Below are positions 34,186-42,835 of a DNA stretch of 53,701 nt, one piece after another; position 1 is the first letter of the stretch, and every line of letters starts with the position of its first letter. The DNA is from Catellatospora methionotrophica (GTDB taxonomy: Bacteria > Actinomycetota > Actinomycetes > Mycobacteriales > Micromonosporaceae). Made by a program: the position numbers and the translations under genes. The notes below the pieces were generated by a model. The model had not been told where the DNA came from and made no database searches. It saw nothing but the letters and a program-made list of their open reading frames with translations. The stretch is from NCBI RefSeq assembly GCF_011297335.1, contig NZ_JAAOTJ010000030.1, positions 1 to 53,701 of the forward strand, given 5' to 3'.

Positions 34186-35805
34186 TCAGGCCGTGCGCAG
34201 CCAGGCGGCGGCGTCGGCGGGCAGGCGGCCGTCGATCAGGTCGATGCTGGTCAGCAGCACGGCCGTGTGGGCGGGGAGGTCGACCGGCTCGGCGGACAGG
34301 TTCACCACGCAGGTGAAGTCGCCGGGGCGGGTGAACGCCACGACCTCCTCCGGGGTGTCGAGCCAGGTCATCGGGCCGTCGCCGAGTCCGGCCTCGGCGC
34401 CCCGGATGGCCAGGGCGGCCTGGTAGAGGCGCAGCATCGAGCCGGGGTCGGCCTGCTGGGCCTCGACGGTCAGGCGCGCCCAGTCCGGCTGCGGCAGCCA
34501 AGCCGGGGCGCCACCGGACGGGCTGAAGCCGTGCGAGGCACCGGTCGACGACCAGGGCAGCGGCACCCGGCAGCCGTCGCGGCCGGGGTCGGTGCCGCCG
34601 GAGCGGTGGTAGATCGGGTCCTGGCGGGTGTCGTCGGGCAGCCGCTCGACGTCGGGCAGGCCCAGTTCCTCGCCCTGGTACACGTACACCGAGCCGGGCA
34701 GCGCCAGGGTCAGCAGCGCCGCCGCACGGGCCCGGCGCAGGCCGAGCGACGCGTCGGTGGGCATGAGATGGCGGGCCTGGCGCAGGGCGTGCTCGAAGCC
34801 GGTGTCGGTCCGGCCGTAGCGGGTCACCGTACGCGTGACGTCGTGGTTGGCCAGCACCCAGCTGCTCGGTGCGCCGACCGGGGCGTGCGAGGCCAGGGTC
34901 GCGTCGACGCAGTGGCGCAGCGCCTTGGCCTCCCACGGGCAGCCGAGGAAGTGGAAGTTGAACGCGGCGTGCATCTCGTCGGGGCGCAGGTACAGCGCGA
35001 ACCGGTCGATGTCGGCGAGCAGCACCTCGCCGATGAGCGCCCGGGGCTGCTCGTAGGAGTCGGCGATGACGCGCCACGAGCGGTAGATGTCGTGGATGGC
35101 GTCGCGGTCCTCGAACGGGTGCGGGGTCGGCGGGGCGGCCGGGTCGAAGTCGGCCAGCGTCGGGTCCTTCACGCACAGCGCGGCGGAGTCGATGCGGATG
35201 CCGTCGATGCCGCGGTCGAACCAGAACCGCAGGATGTCCTCGAACTCGGCCCGGACCAGGGGGTTCTCCCAGTTCAGGTCGGGCTGCTCGGGGGCGAACA
35301 GGTGCAGGTACCACTCGCCGTCGGCGACGCGGGTCCAGGCCGGTCCGTTGAAGATGGAGTTCCAGTCGTTGGGCGGCAGCTCGCCGTGCTCGCCCCGGCC
35401 GGCCCGGAACCAGAACAGGTCCCGGGCCGGTGAGCCCGGCCCCTCGGCCAGCGCGCGCTGGAACCACGCGTGGGCGTCGGAGCAGTGGTTGGGCACGATG
35501 TCGATGATGATGCGGATGTCGCGCTCGTGCGCCTCGGCGATCAGCAGTTCCGCCTCTTCGAGGGTGCCGAAGGACGGGTCGATGTCGCGGTAGTCGGCCA
35601 CGTCGTAGCCGGCGTCCGCCATCGGCGACGGGTACCAGGGGCTGAACCAGATCGCGTTGATGCCGAGGGTGTGCAGGTACCCGAGCTTGGCGCGGATGCC
35701 CGCCAGGTCGCCCACGCCGTCGCCGTTCGCGTCGGCGAAGGAGCGCGGGTAGACCTGGTAGATGGCGGCGTGGTGCCACCAGTCGCGGGTGTCGTTGTGA
35801 AACAC
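34186..35805 (-). CDS. GH13 alpha-glucosidase
   Basis: A 539-residue GH13 enzyme of the oligo-glucosidase group, with no signal peptide, so cytoplasmic. It starts WWHHAAIYQVYPRSFADANG, has the GINAIWFSPWYPSP loop, nucleophile Asp206 (GIRIDSA), acid/base Glu260 (LIGEVLL) and third carboxylate Asp322 (NHDVTR). These enzymes split glucose from the non-reducing end of short alpha-glucosides. Its gene lies 29 bp after the large GH87 gene and downstream of the importer, which fits hydrolysis of imported oligosaccharides. A nigerose-type (alpha-1,3) preference is inferred only from the neighbours. Confidence 0.95.
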   Translation of the reverse strand: MFHNDTRDWWHHAAIYQVYPRSFADANGDGVGDLAGIRAKLGYLHTLGINAIWFSPWYPSPMADAGYDVADYRDIDPSFGTLEEAELLIAEAHERDIRIIIDIVPNHCSDAHAWFQRALAEGPGSPARDLFWFRAGRGEHGELPPNDWNSIFNGPAWTRVADGEWYLHLFAPEQPDLNWENPLVRAEFEDILRFWFDRGIDGIRIDSAALCVKDPTLADFDPAAPPTPHPFEDRDAIHDIYRSWRVIADSYEQPRALIGEVLLADIDRFALYLRPDEMHAAFNFHFLGCPWEAKALRHCVDATLASHAPVGAPSSWVLANHDVTRTVTRYGRTDTGFEHALRQARHLMPTDASLGLRRARAAALLTLALPGSVYVYQGEELGLPDVERLPDDTRQDPIYHRSGGTDPGRDGCRVPLPWSSTGASHGFSPSGGAPAWLPQPDWARLTVEAQQADPGSMLRLYQAALAIRGAEAGLGDGPMTWLDTPEEVVAFTRPGDFTCVVNLSAEPVDLPAHTAVLLTSIDLIDGRLPADAAAWLRTA

Positions 35806-35834
35806 GGGTACCTGCCTTCAGTTCAGTGAGTCGG

Positions 35835-38798
35835 TCAGAAACCGCTGTTGCCGGGGCCGCGGTTGAGCGTGTAGCCCAGGCGGTTGATCAGCCCGCCGCT
35901 CGCGGCGCCGGACACGGTGACGTACGTGACGTACGCGCTGCCCGCGGCGTTGAGCTCGATCCCGTACGTCCCGGCGCCGTTGACGGTGACGTGGTCGAGC
36001 GTGAGGTTGGTGATGTTGCGCTGGAAGCTGAGCAGGATGCCCTGGTACGTGGAGTCGATGATGTCGACGTCCTTGACCAGGACCGGGGCCGTGATGTCGG
36101 TGGCCTCCGCGTAGATCCACAGGCCGCCGAGCGAGGAGTTCCAGTTGCGCTCGAAGCTCGACGTGCGGGTCAGCGTGTTGCGCTGCACGGAGGTGGTGTT
36201 GCTGAACGGCAGCGCCCCGTGCCAGGTGCTGATGGCGATGCCGGACCCGGCGTACACCGAGTCGCTGATCAGGTTGTCCTCGATGCGGTTGCCGTTGCCG
36301 CCGTAGATCGCCGCGCTGTTGGCCAGCATCGGCAGCGCGATCGAGTTGAAGGTGAACGCGCTGTTCGTCACCGGGGCCGAGTTCGACCACATGGCCAGCG
36401 CGTCGTCGCCGGTGTTGCGCAGCGTGCTCTGGTCGACGCGTACGTTCGTCGCGCCGCCGTTGACGTTCACGCCGTCGGCGAAGGTGTTGCGCATCCGGGT
36501 GCCGACGACGTACAGGCCGTTGGTGCCGGTGGTCGGCCACAGGGCGACCTTGGTGTGCTCGATCCAGACGTTGCTGACCAGCGAGCCGGTGCCGAAGTTG
36601 CCCTCGATGGCGGTGTCGAACGCGTTGTCGTCGCGGTAGCGCACGTCGCCGCTGATGGTGAGGTCGGCCAGGCGCACGTTCGACCCGGTGGCGAAGAAGC
36701 CGCCCTTGCCGTTGGTGCCCTTGACGACGGTGTGCCATACGCCCGCTCCGCGCAGGTGCACGTTGGCGATGTTCATCCGGGCGTTCACGACGAACGTTCC
36801 GGCGGGCACCCACAGGCCCTTGTTCTGGCTCTGCGCCGCCGAGATGGCGCTGTTGAACGCGTTGGTGTCGTCGCCGCTGTCGTTGGCGACGGCCCCGTAG
36901 GAGGTCACGTTCAGGAAGTCGGCCGGGGCGGACAGGGCCGCCGGGGCGACCTCGGCCTCGATCAGGTCGATCGTGTAGTAGGCCGCGTTCGACGAGGCGT
37001 CCTTCTGCAGCTTGATGACCGTGCCCGCCGGGTACGTGGTGCCCAGCAGGACGCGGACGTCGTCGAAGAAGCGGTGCGGCTCGCCGCCGGCCGGGTTGTT
37101 GTTGTACGGGTAGGCCCCGTACACCCAGCTGTAGGTCGAGTTCAGGCTGACGTCGGTGATCTTCGTCGAGCCCGCGTACAGCGCCAGCGGGTTGGTGTTG
37201 CCGGTGCCCGCCGCGTTGTCCGGGATCGAGTAGCGGATCGTGAACGCGTTGGCCGGCTTGGTCAGGGTGACCTGCACGTACTGCCCGGTCGAGGACAGCC
37301 TGACCGCGCGGCGGCCCGACGCCTCCGACGCCTCGGACAGGTAGGCCCGGTTCGGCCCGACCTGAGCGGCGTTGGTGCCGGCCGACTCCGCCTCGTAGAC
37401 GGTGTACGGCAGGGTCGCGCCACGCGTGGCGAGAGCGGTGCCGCTGCCGACGGTGACGTTGTCGAGCAGCACGTTGCCGGAGTCGCCGGAGTCGTACTGG
37501 TAGCCGACGATGTTCAGCCCGGCGCGCAGGGTGAGGCTCTGCGCGGCGTTCAGCCAGCCGGAACCGGCGGGCAGCGAGAGCTGGCCGGTCTTGAGGCCGT
37601 TGACGTACACCGACACGGTGCGCGCCGCGCCGTTGGTGTTCGTGTAGCGCAGCGTCACCGTGGTCGCCCCGGACGTGGCGGCGTTGACGGTGCGGATGAC
37701 GCGTGCCCCGGCCGTGGTCAGGCCGGTGACGTAACCGCTGCCCGTGTAGCCGCCGGTGGACGTCGCGGTCGCGGTGCCACCGGAGACGAAACCGGTCTCC
37801 AGCTCGTACGCCACACCGGTGACCGGCGGGGTCGGGCTGGTGCTCGGGGTCGGCGACGGGCTGCTCGGCGGTGTCGTCCCGGACACGGTGATGTTGTCCA
37901 GGTTGACGTTGCCCGAGTCGGTGCCGTCGAACTTCAGCGCGACCGTGTTGCTGCCCGCGTTGAGGGAGACCGACTCGGCGATCGTGCCCCAGGTGTCCCA
38001 GTTCGCGGTCGCGGCCAGGTTGACCTGGCGCACCTTCGTGCCGTTGGCGTACAGCGACAGGGTCATGTTCGCGCCGGTGCCGTTGGCGTAGCGCACCGTC
38101 ACGGTGGCGGTGCCCGCGCTCGCGGCGCTCACGGTGAACGTCGTGTTCGCGTTGCCCTTGTTGCCGTCGGTGTAGCCGCCGACGAAGCCGGAACCGGTGA
38201 AGCCGGGGTGGTCGGTGGCCACGGTGGTGCCGCCGGACAGCGACGCGGACTCGGCCTCGTACTGGCCCGCGGGCGGGGCCGCGATGTCGGCGACGGTGAG
38301 GCTGTCGAGGTTGACGTTGCCGGAGTCGGCCGTGTCGAACCTGTACGACACCGTGCTGTTGCCGTTGCCCAGCGACACGGTCTCGACCTGCGTGCCCCAG
38401 CTGTCCCAGTTGGCGGTCGCGTTGAGGCTGACCTGCTTGATCTTCGCGCCGTTGACGTACAGCGACAGGGTCTTCGTCGCCGTGGTGCCGTTGGCGTAGC
38501 GCAGGGTCAGCGTGCGGTTGGCCGTCCCGGACACGTTCACCGTGAACGTCAGGTTGGCGTTGCCCCGGTTGCCGTCGGTGTAGCCGCCGACGAACCCGGA
38601 ACCGGTGTACCCGGTGTGGTCGGTGGCGACCACGGTCCCGCCCGAGCGGGCGGCCGACTCGGCCTGGTACGTCGTGGTCGCGGCCGACGCGGGCAGGGCC
38701 GTGAGCAGGCCTGCGCCCAGGGTGAGCACGGCCGCGGCGAGGGCGGCCAGCAGGGTGCGAGCGGGGATGCGTGGAGCGGTGCGATGGTGCAGCGTCAT
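35835..38798 (-). CDS. GH87-type beta-helix glucanase with three carbohydrate-binding modules
   Basis: A 987-residue secreted enzyme. A signal peptide ends at about residue 39 (LPASA). Then come three CBM35/CBM6-like modules (about 40-168, 172-302, 327-455); the first two are near copies (TGSGFVGGYTDGN in both) and a Pro/Ser/Thr linker separates the third. A fourth sandwich (YSWVYGAYPYNNNP) and a beta-helix follow. The GH87 pattern is Asp775 (ADGVN) with Asp798-Asp799 (NTGDDALAMWS). It would bind and cut insoluble alpha-1,3-glucan or nigeran. It is the first hydrolase gene after the importer genes, 29 bp before the GH13 gene. A basis in GH87 rather than GH28 or GH55 rests on the Asp spacing and the duplicated sandwich. 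Confidence 0.87.
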   Translation of the reverse strand: MTLHHRTAPRIPARTLLAALAAAVLTLGAGLLTALPASAATTTYQAESAARSGGTVVATDHTGYTGSGFVGGYTDGNRGNANLTFTVNVSGTANRTLTLRYANGTTATKTLSLYVNGAKIKQVSLNATANWDSWGTQVETVSLGNGNSTVSYRFDTADSGNVNLDSLTVADIAAPPAGQYEAESASLSGGTTVATDHPGFTGSGFVGGYTDGNKGNANTTFTVSAASAGTATVTVRYANGTGANMTLSLYANGTKVRQVNLAATANWDTWGTIAESVSLNAGSNTVALKFDGTDSGNVNLDNITVSGTTPPSSPSPTPSTSPTPPVTGVAYELETGFVSGGTATATSTGGYTGSGYVTGLTTAGARVIRTVNAATSGATTVTLRYTNTNGAARTVSVYVNGLKTGQLSLPAGSGWLNAAQSLTLRAGLNIVGYQYDSGDSGNVLLDNVTVGSGTALATRGATLPYTVYEAESAGTNAAQVGPNRAYLSEASEASGRRAVRLSSTGQYVQVTLTKPANAFTIRYSIPDNAAGTGNTNPLALYAGSTKITDVSLNSTYSWVYGAYPYNNNPAGGEPHRFFDDVRVLLGTTYPAGTVIKLQKDASSNAAYYTIDLIEAEVAPAALSAPADFLNVTSYGAVANDSGDDTNAFNSAISAAQSQNKGLWVPAGTFVVNARMNIANVHLRGAGVWHTVVKGTNGKGGFFATGSNVRLADLTISGDVRYRDDNAFDTAIEGNFGTGSLVSNVWIEHTKVALWPTTGTNGLYVVGTRMRNTFADGVNVNGGATNVRVDQSTLRNTGDDALAMWSNSAPVTNSAFTFNSIALPMLANSAAIYGGNGNRIEDNLISDSVYAGSGIAISTWHGALPFSNTTSVQRNTLTRTSSFERNWNSSLGGLWIYAEATDITAPVLVKDVDIIDSTYQGILLSFQRNITNLTLDHVTVNGAGTYGIELNAAGSAYVTYVTVSGAASGGLINRLGYTLNRGPGNSGF

Positions 38799-38842
38799 TG
38801 CGTACTCCCTTCACTTGCGTGGGTGTGTCCCCCGTGGCGGTG

Positions 38843-38872
38843 GAACGCGGCCGCCGCCGGGCGGCCGTGTTC
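38843..38872. terminator. Hairpin between permease and GH87 genes
   Basis: A 13-bp stem with one G-T pair (38843-38855 with 38860-38872) and a GCCG loop, in the 168-bp gap after the second permease gene. It may end or dampen the importer transcript before the hydrolase genes. Confidence 0.6.
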
Positions 38873-38966
38873 CGGGCAGCACCGACCGGCCCCCGGGCAT
38901 GGGAACCGGGCGGCGGTGCGTGAGCGGATCTCTGAACCGGCCGGTGTCGGCCGGAAACTGGTGGGC

Positions 38967-39854
38967 CTACCCCTTGAGGGCCCCGGCGGACAGGCCGTTG
39001 AGGATGCTGCGCTGGAAGACCATGAAGATGACGACCATCGGGATGCTGGCGATGGCCAGTCCCGCGAACATCTCGTTGTTGGTGACCCGTCCGGTGCTGG
39101 CCAGGCGGCTCAGCGCCACGCTGATCGTCTGGCTTTCGGCCTCCTGCAGGACCAGCAGCGGCCAGAGGAAGTCCTTCCAGGAGCCGATGATCGCGAAGAT
39201 CGAGACGACCGCCAGCACCGGGCGCGACAGCGGCAGGATGATGTGCCACAGCAGCCGCAGCCGCCCCGCGCCGTCGATGCCCGCCGAGTCCAGCAGGTCG
39301 TTGGGGATCTGGTCGAAGAAGCGCTTGAGCACGTAGATGTTGAACGCGTTCGCCGCGCCCGGCAGCCACAGCGCCCACGGGGTGTTGAGCAGGTTGCCCC
39401 CGAAGATCGGCACCTCCGCCACGGTCAGGTACGCGGGCACCAGCAGCGCGGCGGCGGGCAGCATCAGGCTGGCCAGCATGCCGCCCAGCACCACGTTGCC
39501 CAGGATCGGCCGCAGCTTCGACAGGGCGTACGCCGCCGCGACGTCGACGATCAGCTGGATGAGCCAGCCGCCGAGCGCGTAGAACGCCGTGTTCGCCAGA
39601 TAGCGGCCGATCTCCAGCCGCCGCCACGCCTCAAGGTAGGTCTCCGGGTGCCACTCGGTCGGCCACAGCGTCGGCGACGGCTGCGCCAGCTCGATCGGCG
39701 TCTTCATCGCGCCGGTGACCATCCAGTACAGCGGGAAGATGAAGGCCAGCACGAAGGCCACCGCCATCGCGCCCAGCACCAGGCGGTAGATCAGGCGGCC
39801 ACGACCACGGCGCAGGTCGGCGTCGGAGATCAGGGATCGCGTCAGGGAACTCAT
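38967..39854 (-). CDS. Carbohydrate ABC transporter permease (MalG-like)
   Basis: A 295-residue permease of the MalG branch with six membrane spans. The cytoplasmic EAA loop is DQIPNDLLDSAGIDGAGRLR, and the end is VFQRSILNGLSAGALKG, typical for sugar permeases that share an ATPase encoded elsewhere. The ATG at 39854 follows AGAGGA; the longer frame is a shadow of the other permease gene. It starts 11 bp after its partner permease. No ATPase gene lies in the locus, so a shared MsiK-type ATPase is likely, as is known for actinomycete sugar importers. Confidence 0.93.
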   Translation of the reverse strand: MSSLTRSLISDADLRRGRGRLIYRLVLGAMAVAFVLAFIFPLYWMVTGAMKTPIELAQPSPTLWPTEWHPETYLEAWRRLEIGRYLANTAFYALGGWLIQLIVDVAAAYALSKLRPILGNVVLGGMLASLMLPAAALLVPAYLTVAEVPIFGGNLLNTPWALWLPGAANAFNIYVLKRFFDQIPNDLLDSAGIDGAGRLRLLWHIILPLSRPVLAVVSIFAIIGSWKDFLWPLLVLQEAESQTISVALSRLASTGRVTNNEMFAGLAIASIPMVVIFMVFQRSILNGLSAGALKG

Positions 39855-39865
39855 CGGGGATCCTC

Positions 39866-40828
39866 TCAGTCGGCCTTGCGGGTGAGCCGCAGGTAGAGGG
39901 CCGAGAACGCGCCGAGCACGATGAACAGCAGCACACTCATCGCGGCGGCCATGCCGAAGTCGTGGTTGATGGTGAAGGCGTACCGGTAGATCAGCACCAT
40001 CACCGTGATCGTCTCGGGGTTGGTGGTGCCGGTGAGCTGGAACGGCTCGATGAAGACCTGCATCGTGGCGACGATCTGCAGCAGCAGCAGGACCAGCATG
40101 ATGAAGCGCATCTGCGGGAAGGTCACGTGCCGCACGCGCTGCCAGACGGTCGCGCCGTCGAGCTCGGCGGCCTCGTACAGCTCGCCCGGGATACCGGCCA
40201 GGCCGGCCAGGTACATGATGGTCGCGCCGCCCATGTTCGACCAGGTCGAGACCAGCACCAGGGAGACCATCGCCATCTTCGGCGACTGGTTCCAGTCGGA
40301 GGTCGGCAGGCCGACGCCGGACAGGAGCGCGTTGAACAGGCCGTTGCCGGGGTCGTAGAAGTACTGCCAGAGCAGCACGCTGACGATCGGCGGCAGCATC
40401 ACCGGCAGGTACACCGCGAACCGGAAGAAGCCCTTGGCGTGCCGGAACTCGTTGATGACCAGCGCCAGCACGAACGGCACCGCGAAGCCGAACAGCAGCG
40501 CCAGGCCGGTGAACTCCAGCGTGTTCAGCCACGCGGTGGCGAACAGCGGGTCGTCGAGCACGGCCGTGTAGTTGTCCATGCCGACCCAGATCGGATCGGT
40601 GACGAAGTTGTCCTGCTGGAAGCTGAGGATGATGCCCTTGACCAGCGGATACCAGGAGAACAGGGCGAAGCACAGCAGGCCGGCCGCGAGGAACGCGTAC
40701 GCCTGGAGGTTGTCGCCGATCCTGCGGCGCAACCGCGCCGCGCGGGCCGAACCCGGCCCACCGGGCGCGTCGGCGCGCCCCGTCCCCCGTGTCACCGCTG
40801 CCGAGCTCTGCGGCGCGATCACCGTCAT
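39866..40828 (-). CDS. Carbohydrate ABC transporter permease (MalF-like)
   Basis: A 320-residue permease of the MalF branch with about six membrane spans after a cytoplasmic Ala/Gly/Arg-rich tail of 40 residues. The EAA loop reads GIPGELYEAAELDGATVWQR. The ATG follows GGAAGGAAGC. It forms a heterodimer with the MalG-like permease, which is encoded 11 bp downstream, and receives sugar from the binding protein encoded upstream. A strong hairpin separates the two transcript parts. Confidence 0.93.
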   Translation of the reverse strand: MTVIAPQSSAAVTRGTGRADAPGGPGSARAARLRRRIGDNLQAYAFLAAGLLCFALFSWYPLVKGIILSFQQDNFVTDPIWVGMDNYTAVLDDPLFATAWLNTLEFTGLALLFGFAVPFVLALVINEFRHAKGFFRFAVYLPVMLPPIVSVLLWQYFYDPGNGLFNALLSGVGLPTSDWNQSPKMAMVSLVLVSTWSNMGGATIMYLAGLAGIPGELYEAAELDGATVWQRVRHVTFPQMRFIMLVLLLLQIVATMQVFIEPFQLTGTTNPETITVMVLIYRYAFTINHDFGMAAAMSVLLFIVLGAFSALYLRLTRKAD

Positions 40829-40876
40829 CGTCGTGCTTCCTTCCCTGCTGTGCTTGACCTGGGGAGGTGAGTCCCG

Positions 40877-40913
40877 GACCCGCGCCGGTGGCGGTCGGCC
40901 ACCGGCGCGGGTC
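40877..40913. terminator. Hairpin between binding-protein and permease genes
   Basis: A perfect 16-bp stem with a 5-base loop in the 99-bp gap. In sugar importer operons such hairpins are known to give more binding protein than permease, by partial termination or by protecting the upstream message. Confidence 0.7.
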
Positions 40914-40927
40914 GCGACCCTACCGCG

Positions 40928-42289
40928 TCACTTGACGGTCGACAGGATCTGGTTGACCTGCTTCTCGGCGTCCGACAGCAGCTTGGCGATGTCGGCGTTC
41001 TCGTCGGTCAGCACCTTCTGCATGGCCGTGTCCAGCACCGCGTAGATCTGCTGCGCCAGCGGCGGCTCGAGCTTCAGCGGGATGGTGGTGGCGGTGGCGA
41101 GGAAAGGACCGAAGTTCTCCGACGGGATGTTGGCGTGCTTCTTGGTCGCCTCCTCCCACTTGGCCAGCGAGGCGCCGGTCCAGATGTTCGGCTGGGGCAG
41201 GCCCACGGGCTGGCCCTTGGCGGCCGCCTTCTCGTTGTCGGCCGCGATGCGGTCCGGGTCGAGCGCGCCGCCCTTGAAGGACAGCCAGGTCAGACCGGCC
41301 TTGATCTTCTCCGGGCTGAGACCGGCCTTGAACATGTAGCCGTCGCCGCCGCCCAGGGTGCCCTGGCCGCCGGGGATGCCGCCGAGCCCGAAGTCCTCGT
41401 ACTTGGCCTTGTACTGGTTCACGATGACGGGGAAGTTGTCAGCGGAGCCGATGTACATGCCGAGCTTGCCCGAGGCCATCATCTGCAGCAGGTCGGCCCA
41501 CTCGAGCAGCTGGCGCTGCCCCATGGTCTTGTCCGTCCAGCGCATGTCCTTGAGCTGCTGCAGGACCTGCTTGCCCTTGTCGTTGTTGAACGCGGCCTTC
41601 CAGGTGTCGCCGTCCTTGACCGCGACGTCACCGCCGACCGAGTACATCTCCGCGGTGAAGTGCCAGCCACCGGTGTTGTTCTTGCTGTAGTCGCCGTAGC
41701 CGACGGTGCCGTTGCCCAGCGCCGTGATCTTCTTCGCCGCCTCGCGGACCTCTTCCCAGGTCTTCGGCGGGCTGGTCGGGTCGAGACCGGCCTTGGTGAA
41801 CAGCGTCCGGTTGTAGACCAGGCCCAGCGAGTAGTTCGCCACCGGCACGCCGAAGATCTTGCCGTCGGAGCCGGTGAAGACCTTCATCAGGTCCGGCTTG
41901 ACGTCCTTGATCGACGGGAAGTCGGCCAGCTGCGCCGAGATGTCCTGCACCTGGCGCTTGGCGATCAGCGCCGCCGGGTCGGTCAGGTAGACGTAGAAGA
42001 CGTCCTCCAGCTGGCCGCCAGCCAGCTTGGTGGCGAACGTCTGGGGGTCCATGAACCCCTCTTTGGCGGTGATCTTGATGTTCGGGTACTTCGCCTCGAA
42101 CGCCTTGACGTCGGCCTCGAAGTTGGCGCGGTTGACCGCGTCCGTCGCCGGGGGCATCCCGTTGACGGTGATCGACACCGGACCGCTGGGGGTCTCCGGC
42201 TCCTTGTCGCCGGCGCAGGCCGCGCCGAGCATCGTCGTGCCGGCCACCAGCGCGAGCGCCAGCGACTTGCCGAGCAAACGTCGGTTCAT
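40928..42289 (-). CDS. Carbohydrate ABC transporter substrate-binding lipoprotein
   Basis: A 453-residue sugar-binding protein of the extracellular solute-binding family 1 (MalE-like). An N-terminal lipoprotein signal places Cys25 (LGAAC) as the lipidated residue. The mature part contains YPNIKITAKEGFMDPQTFAT, YSLGLVYNRTLFTKAGLDPT and SPPKTWEEVREAAKKI, all typical. The ATG at 42289 is preceded by GGAGAA; the upstream frame is spurious. It is the first gene of the importer and hydrolase locus, so its ligand is inferred to be an alpha-glucan oligosaccharide such as a nigero-oligosaccharide. A palindrome of CTTGC/GCAAG half-sites lies about 210 bp upstream. Confidence 0.93.
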   Translation of the reverse strand: MNRRLLGKSLALALVAGTTMLGAACAGDKEPETPSGPVSITVNGMPPATDAVNRANFEADVKAFEAKYPNIKITAKEGFMDPQTFATKLAGGQLEDVFYVYLTDPAALIAKRQVQDISAQLADFPSIKDVKPDLMKVFTGSDGKIFGVPVANYSLGLVYNRTLFTKAGLDPTSPPKTWEEVREAAKKITALGNGTVGYGDYSKNNTGGWHFTAEMYSVGGDVAVKDGDTWKAAFNNDKGKQVLQQLKDMRWTDKTMGQRQLLEWADLLQMMASGKLGMYIGSADNFPVIVNQYKAKYEDFGLGGIPGGQGTLGGGDGYMFKAGLSPEKIKAGLTWLSFKGGALDPDRIAADNEKAAAKGQPVGLPQPNIWTGASLAKWEEATKKHANIPSENFGPFLATATTIPLKLEPPLAQQIYAVLDTAMQKVLTDENADIAKLLSDAEKQVNQILSTVK

Positions 42290-42496
42290 CGGTTCTCCGA
42301 TCCCTTCTGTATGCACATCCCGGACCTCAGCCGGCCCGGCTGCTCCGGCAGCGGCGAGCGCTCCGGGTTTGTTAATCGCGTATTGCGGCCGCGTCGCTCG
42401 GGGGTTACAGCGCCGTGGCGTGAGCAGAAGGATAGGCGCGCTCGCGCGCAGAAGTCCAGAGGATGACGCAAAAACGTGATCACAGCTTTGCCATCC

Positions 42497-42516
42497 ACTT
42501 GCACAGTCCCGCAAGT
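42497..42516. promoter_or_regulatory. LacI-type operator candidate ACTTGC-N8-GCAAGT
   Basis: An inverted repeat with 6-bp arms, 208 bp upstream of the binding-protein start. Arms contain the same CTTGC/GCAAG half-sites as the operator before the LacI copy 1 gene, but with reversed orientation and wider spacing, so the link is tentative. Confidence 0.4.
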
Positions 42517-42592
42517 TCGTGACTCATCAATATGATCGACCAAGAAGGGCCCCACCAGCCCATACCCCCACCCGCCCCACCCCGCGACCCGG

Positions 42593-42658
42593 CCGCGTCC
42601 CGGGCGCCGCCGCGTCCCGGGCGCCGCCGCCGCGTCCCCGCCGCCGCCGCGTCCCGGG
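42593..42658. repeat. GC-rich tandem repeat (about 17-18 bp unit)
   Basis: About four imperfect copies of a unit related to GCGTCCCGGGCGCCGCC, running into the hairpin repeat at 42659. No coding character. Part of a 546-bp gap between the lacI copy 2 and binding-protein genes in which I see only repeats and the operator candidate. Confidence 0.7.
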
Positions 42659-42721
42659 CGCAACTCTTAAAGAGTCGCGCCCTCGTGACGTGTTTGAGGG
42701 CGCGACTCTTTAAGAGTTGCG
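42659..42721. repeat. Long hairpin element, CAACTCTTAAAGA family, copy 1
   Basis: A perfect 26-bp stem (42659-42684 with 42696-42721) and an 11-base loop. The arm begins with CAACTCTTAAAGAGT, itself nearly self-complementary, and ends in GCGCCCTC. It lies downstream of the lacI copy 2 gene and would act as its terminator. The same arm with few changes occurs at 53657. Confidence 0.85.
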
Positions 42722-42738
42722 GCAGGTGGGGGTGGGGC

Positions 42739-42787
42739 GGTGGCCGGTGGCCGGTGGCCGGTGGCCGGTGGCCGGTGGCCGGTGGGC
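42739..42787. repeat. 7-bp tandem repeat GGTGGCC, six perfect copies
   Basis: GGTGGCC is repeated six times without change (42739-42780), with a degenerate seventh copy (GGTGGGC). Such an array is prone to slippage and could vary between strains. It lies about 50 bp downstream of the stop codon of the lacI copy 2 gene, after the end of the coding region. Confidence 0.85.
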
Positions 42788-42835
42788 GGTGGCCCGGTGG
42801 CGGGCGGGTGGGCGGAGGCGGCCCGTGGTGGGGGG

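Noticed and set aside
35818..39896. Very long open frames on both strands over the GH87 and permease genes (1269 and 1356 codons)
   Set aside because: They are high-GC shadows: Arg/Gly/Ala/Pro-rich, without domains, and they cover well-supported genes in another frame.
42593..42787. CRISPR-like array in the GC-rich repeat block
   Set aside because: The units are short, directly adjacent and lack spacers; these are simple tandem repeats.
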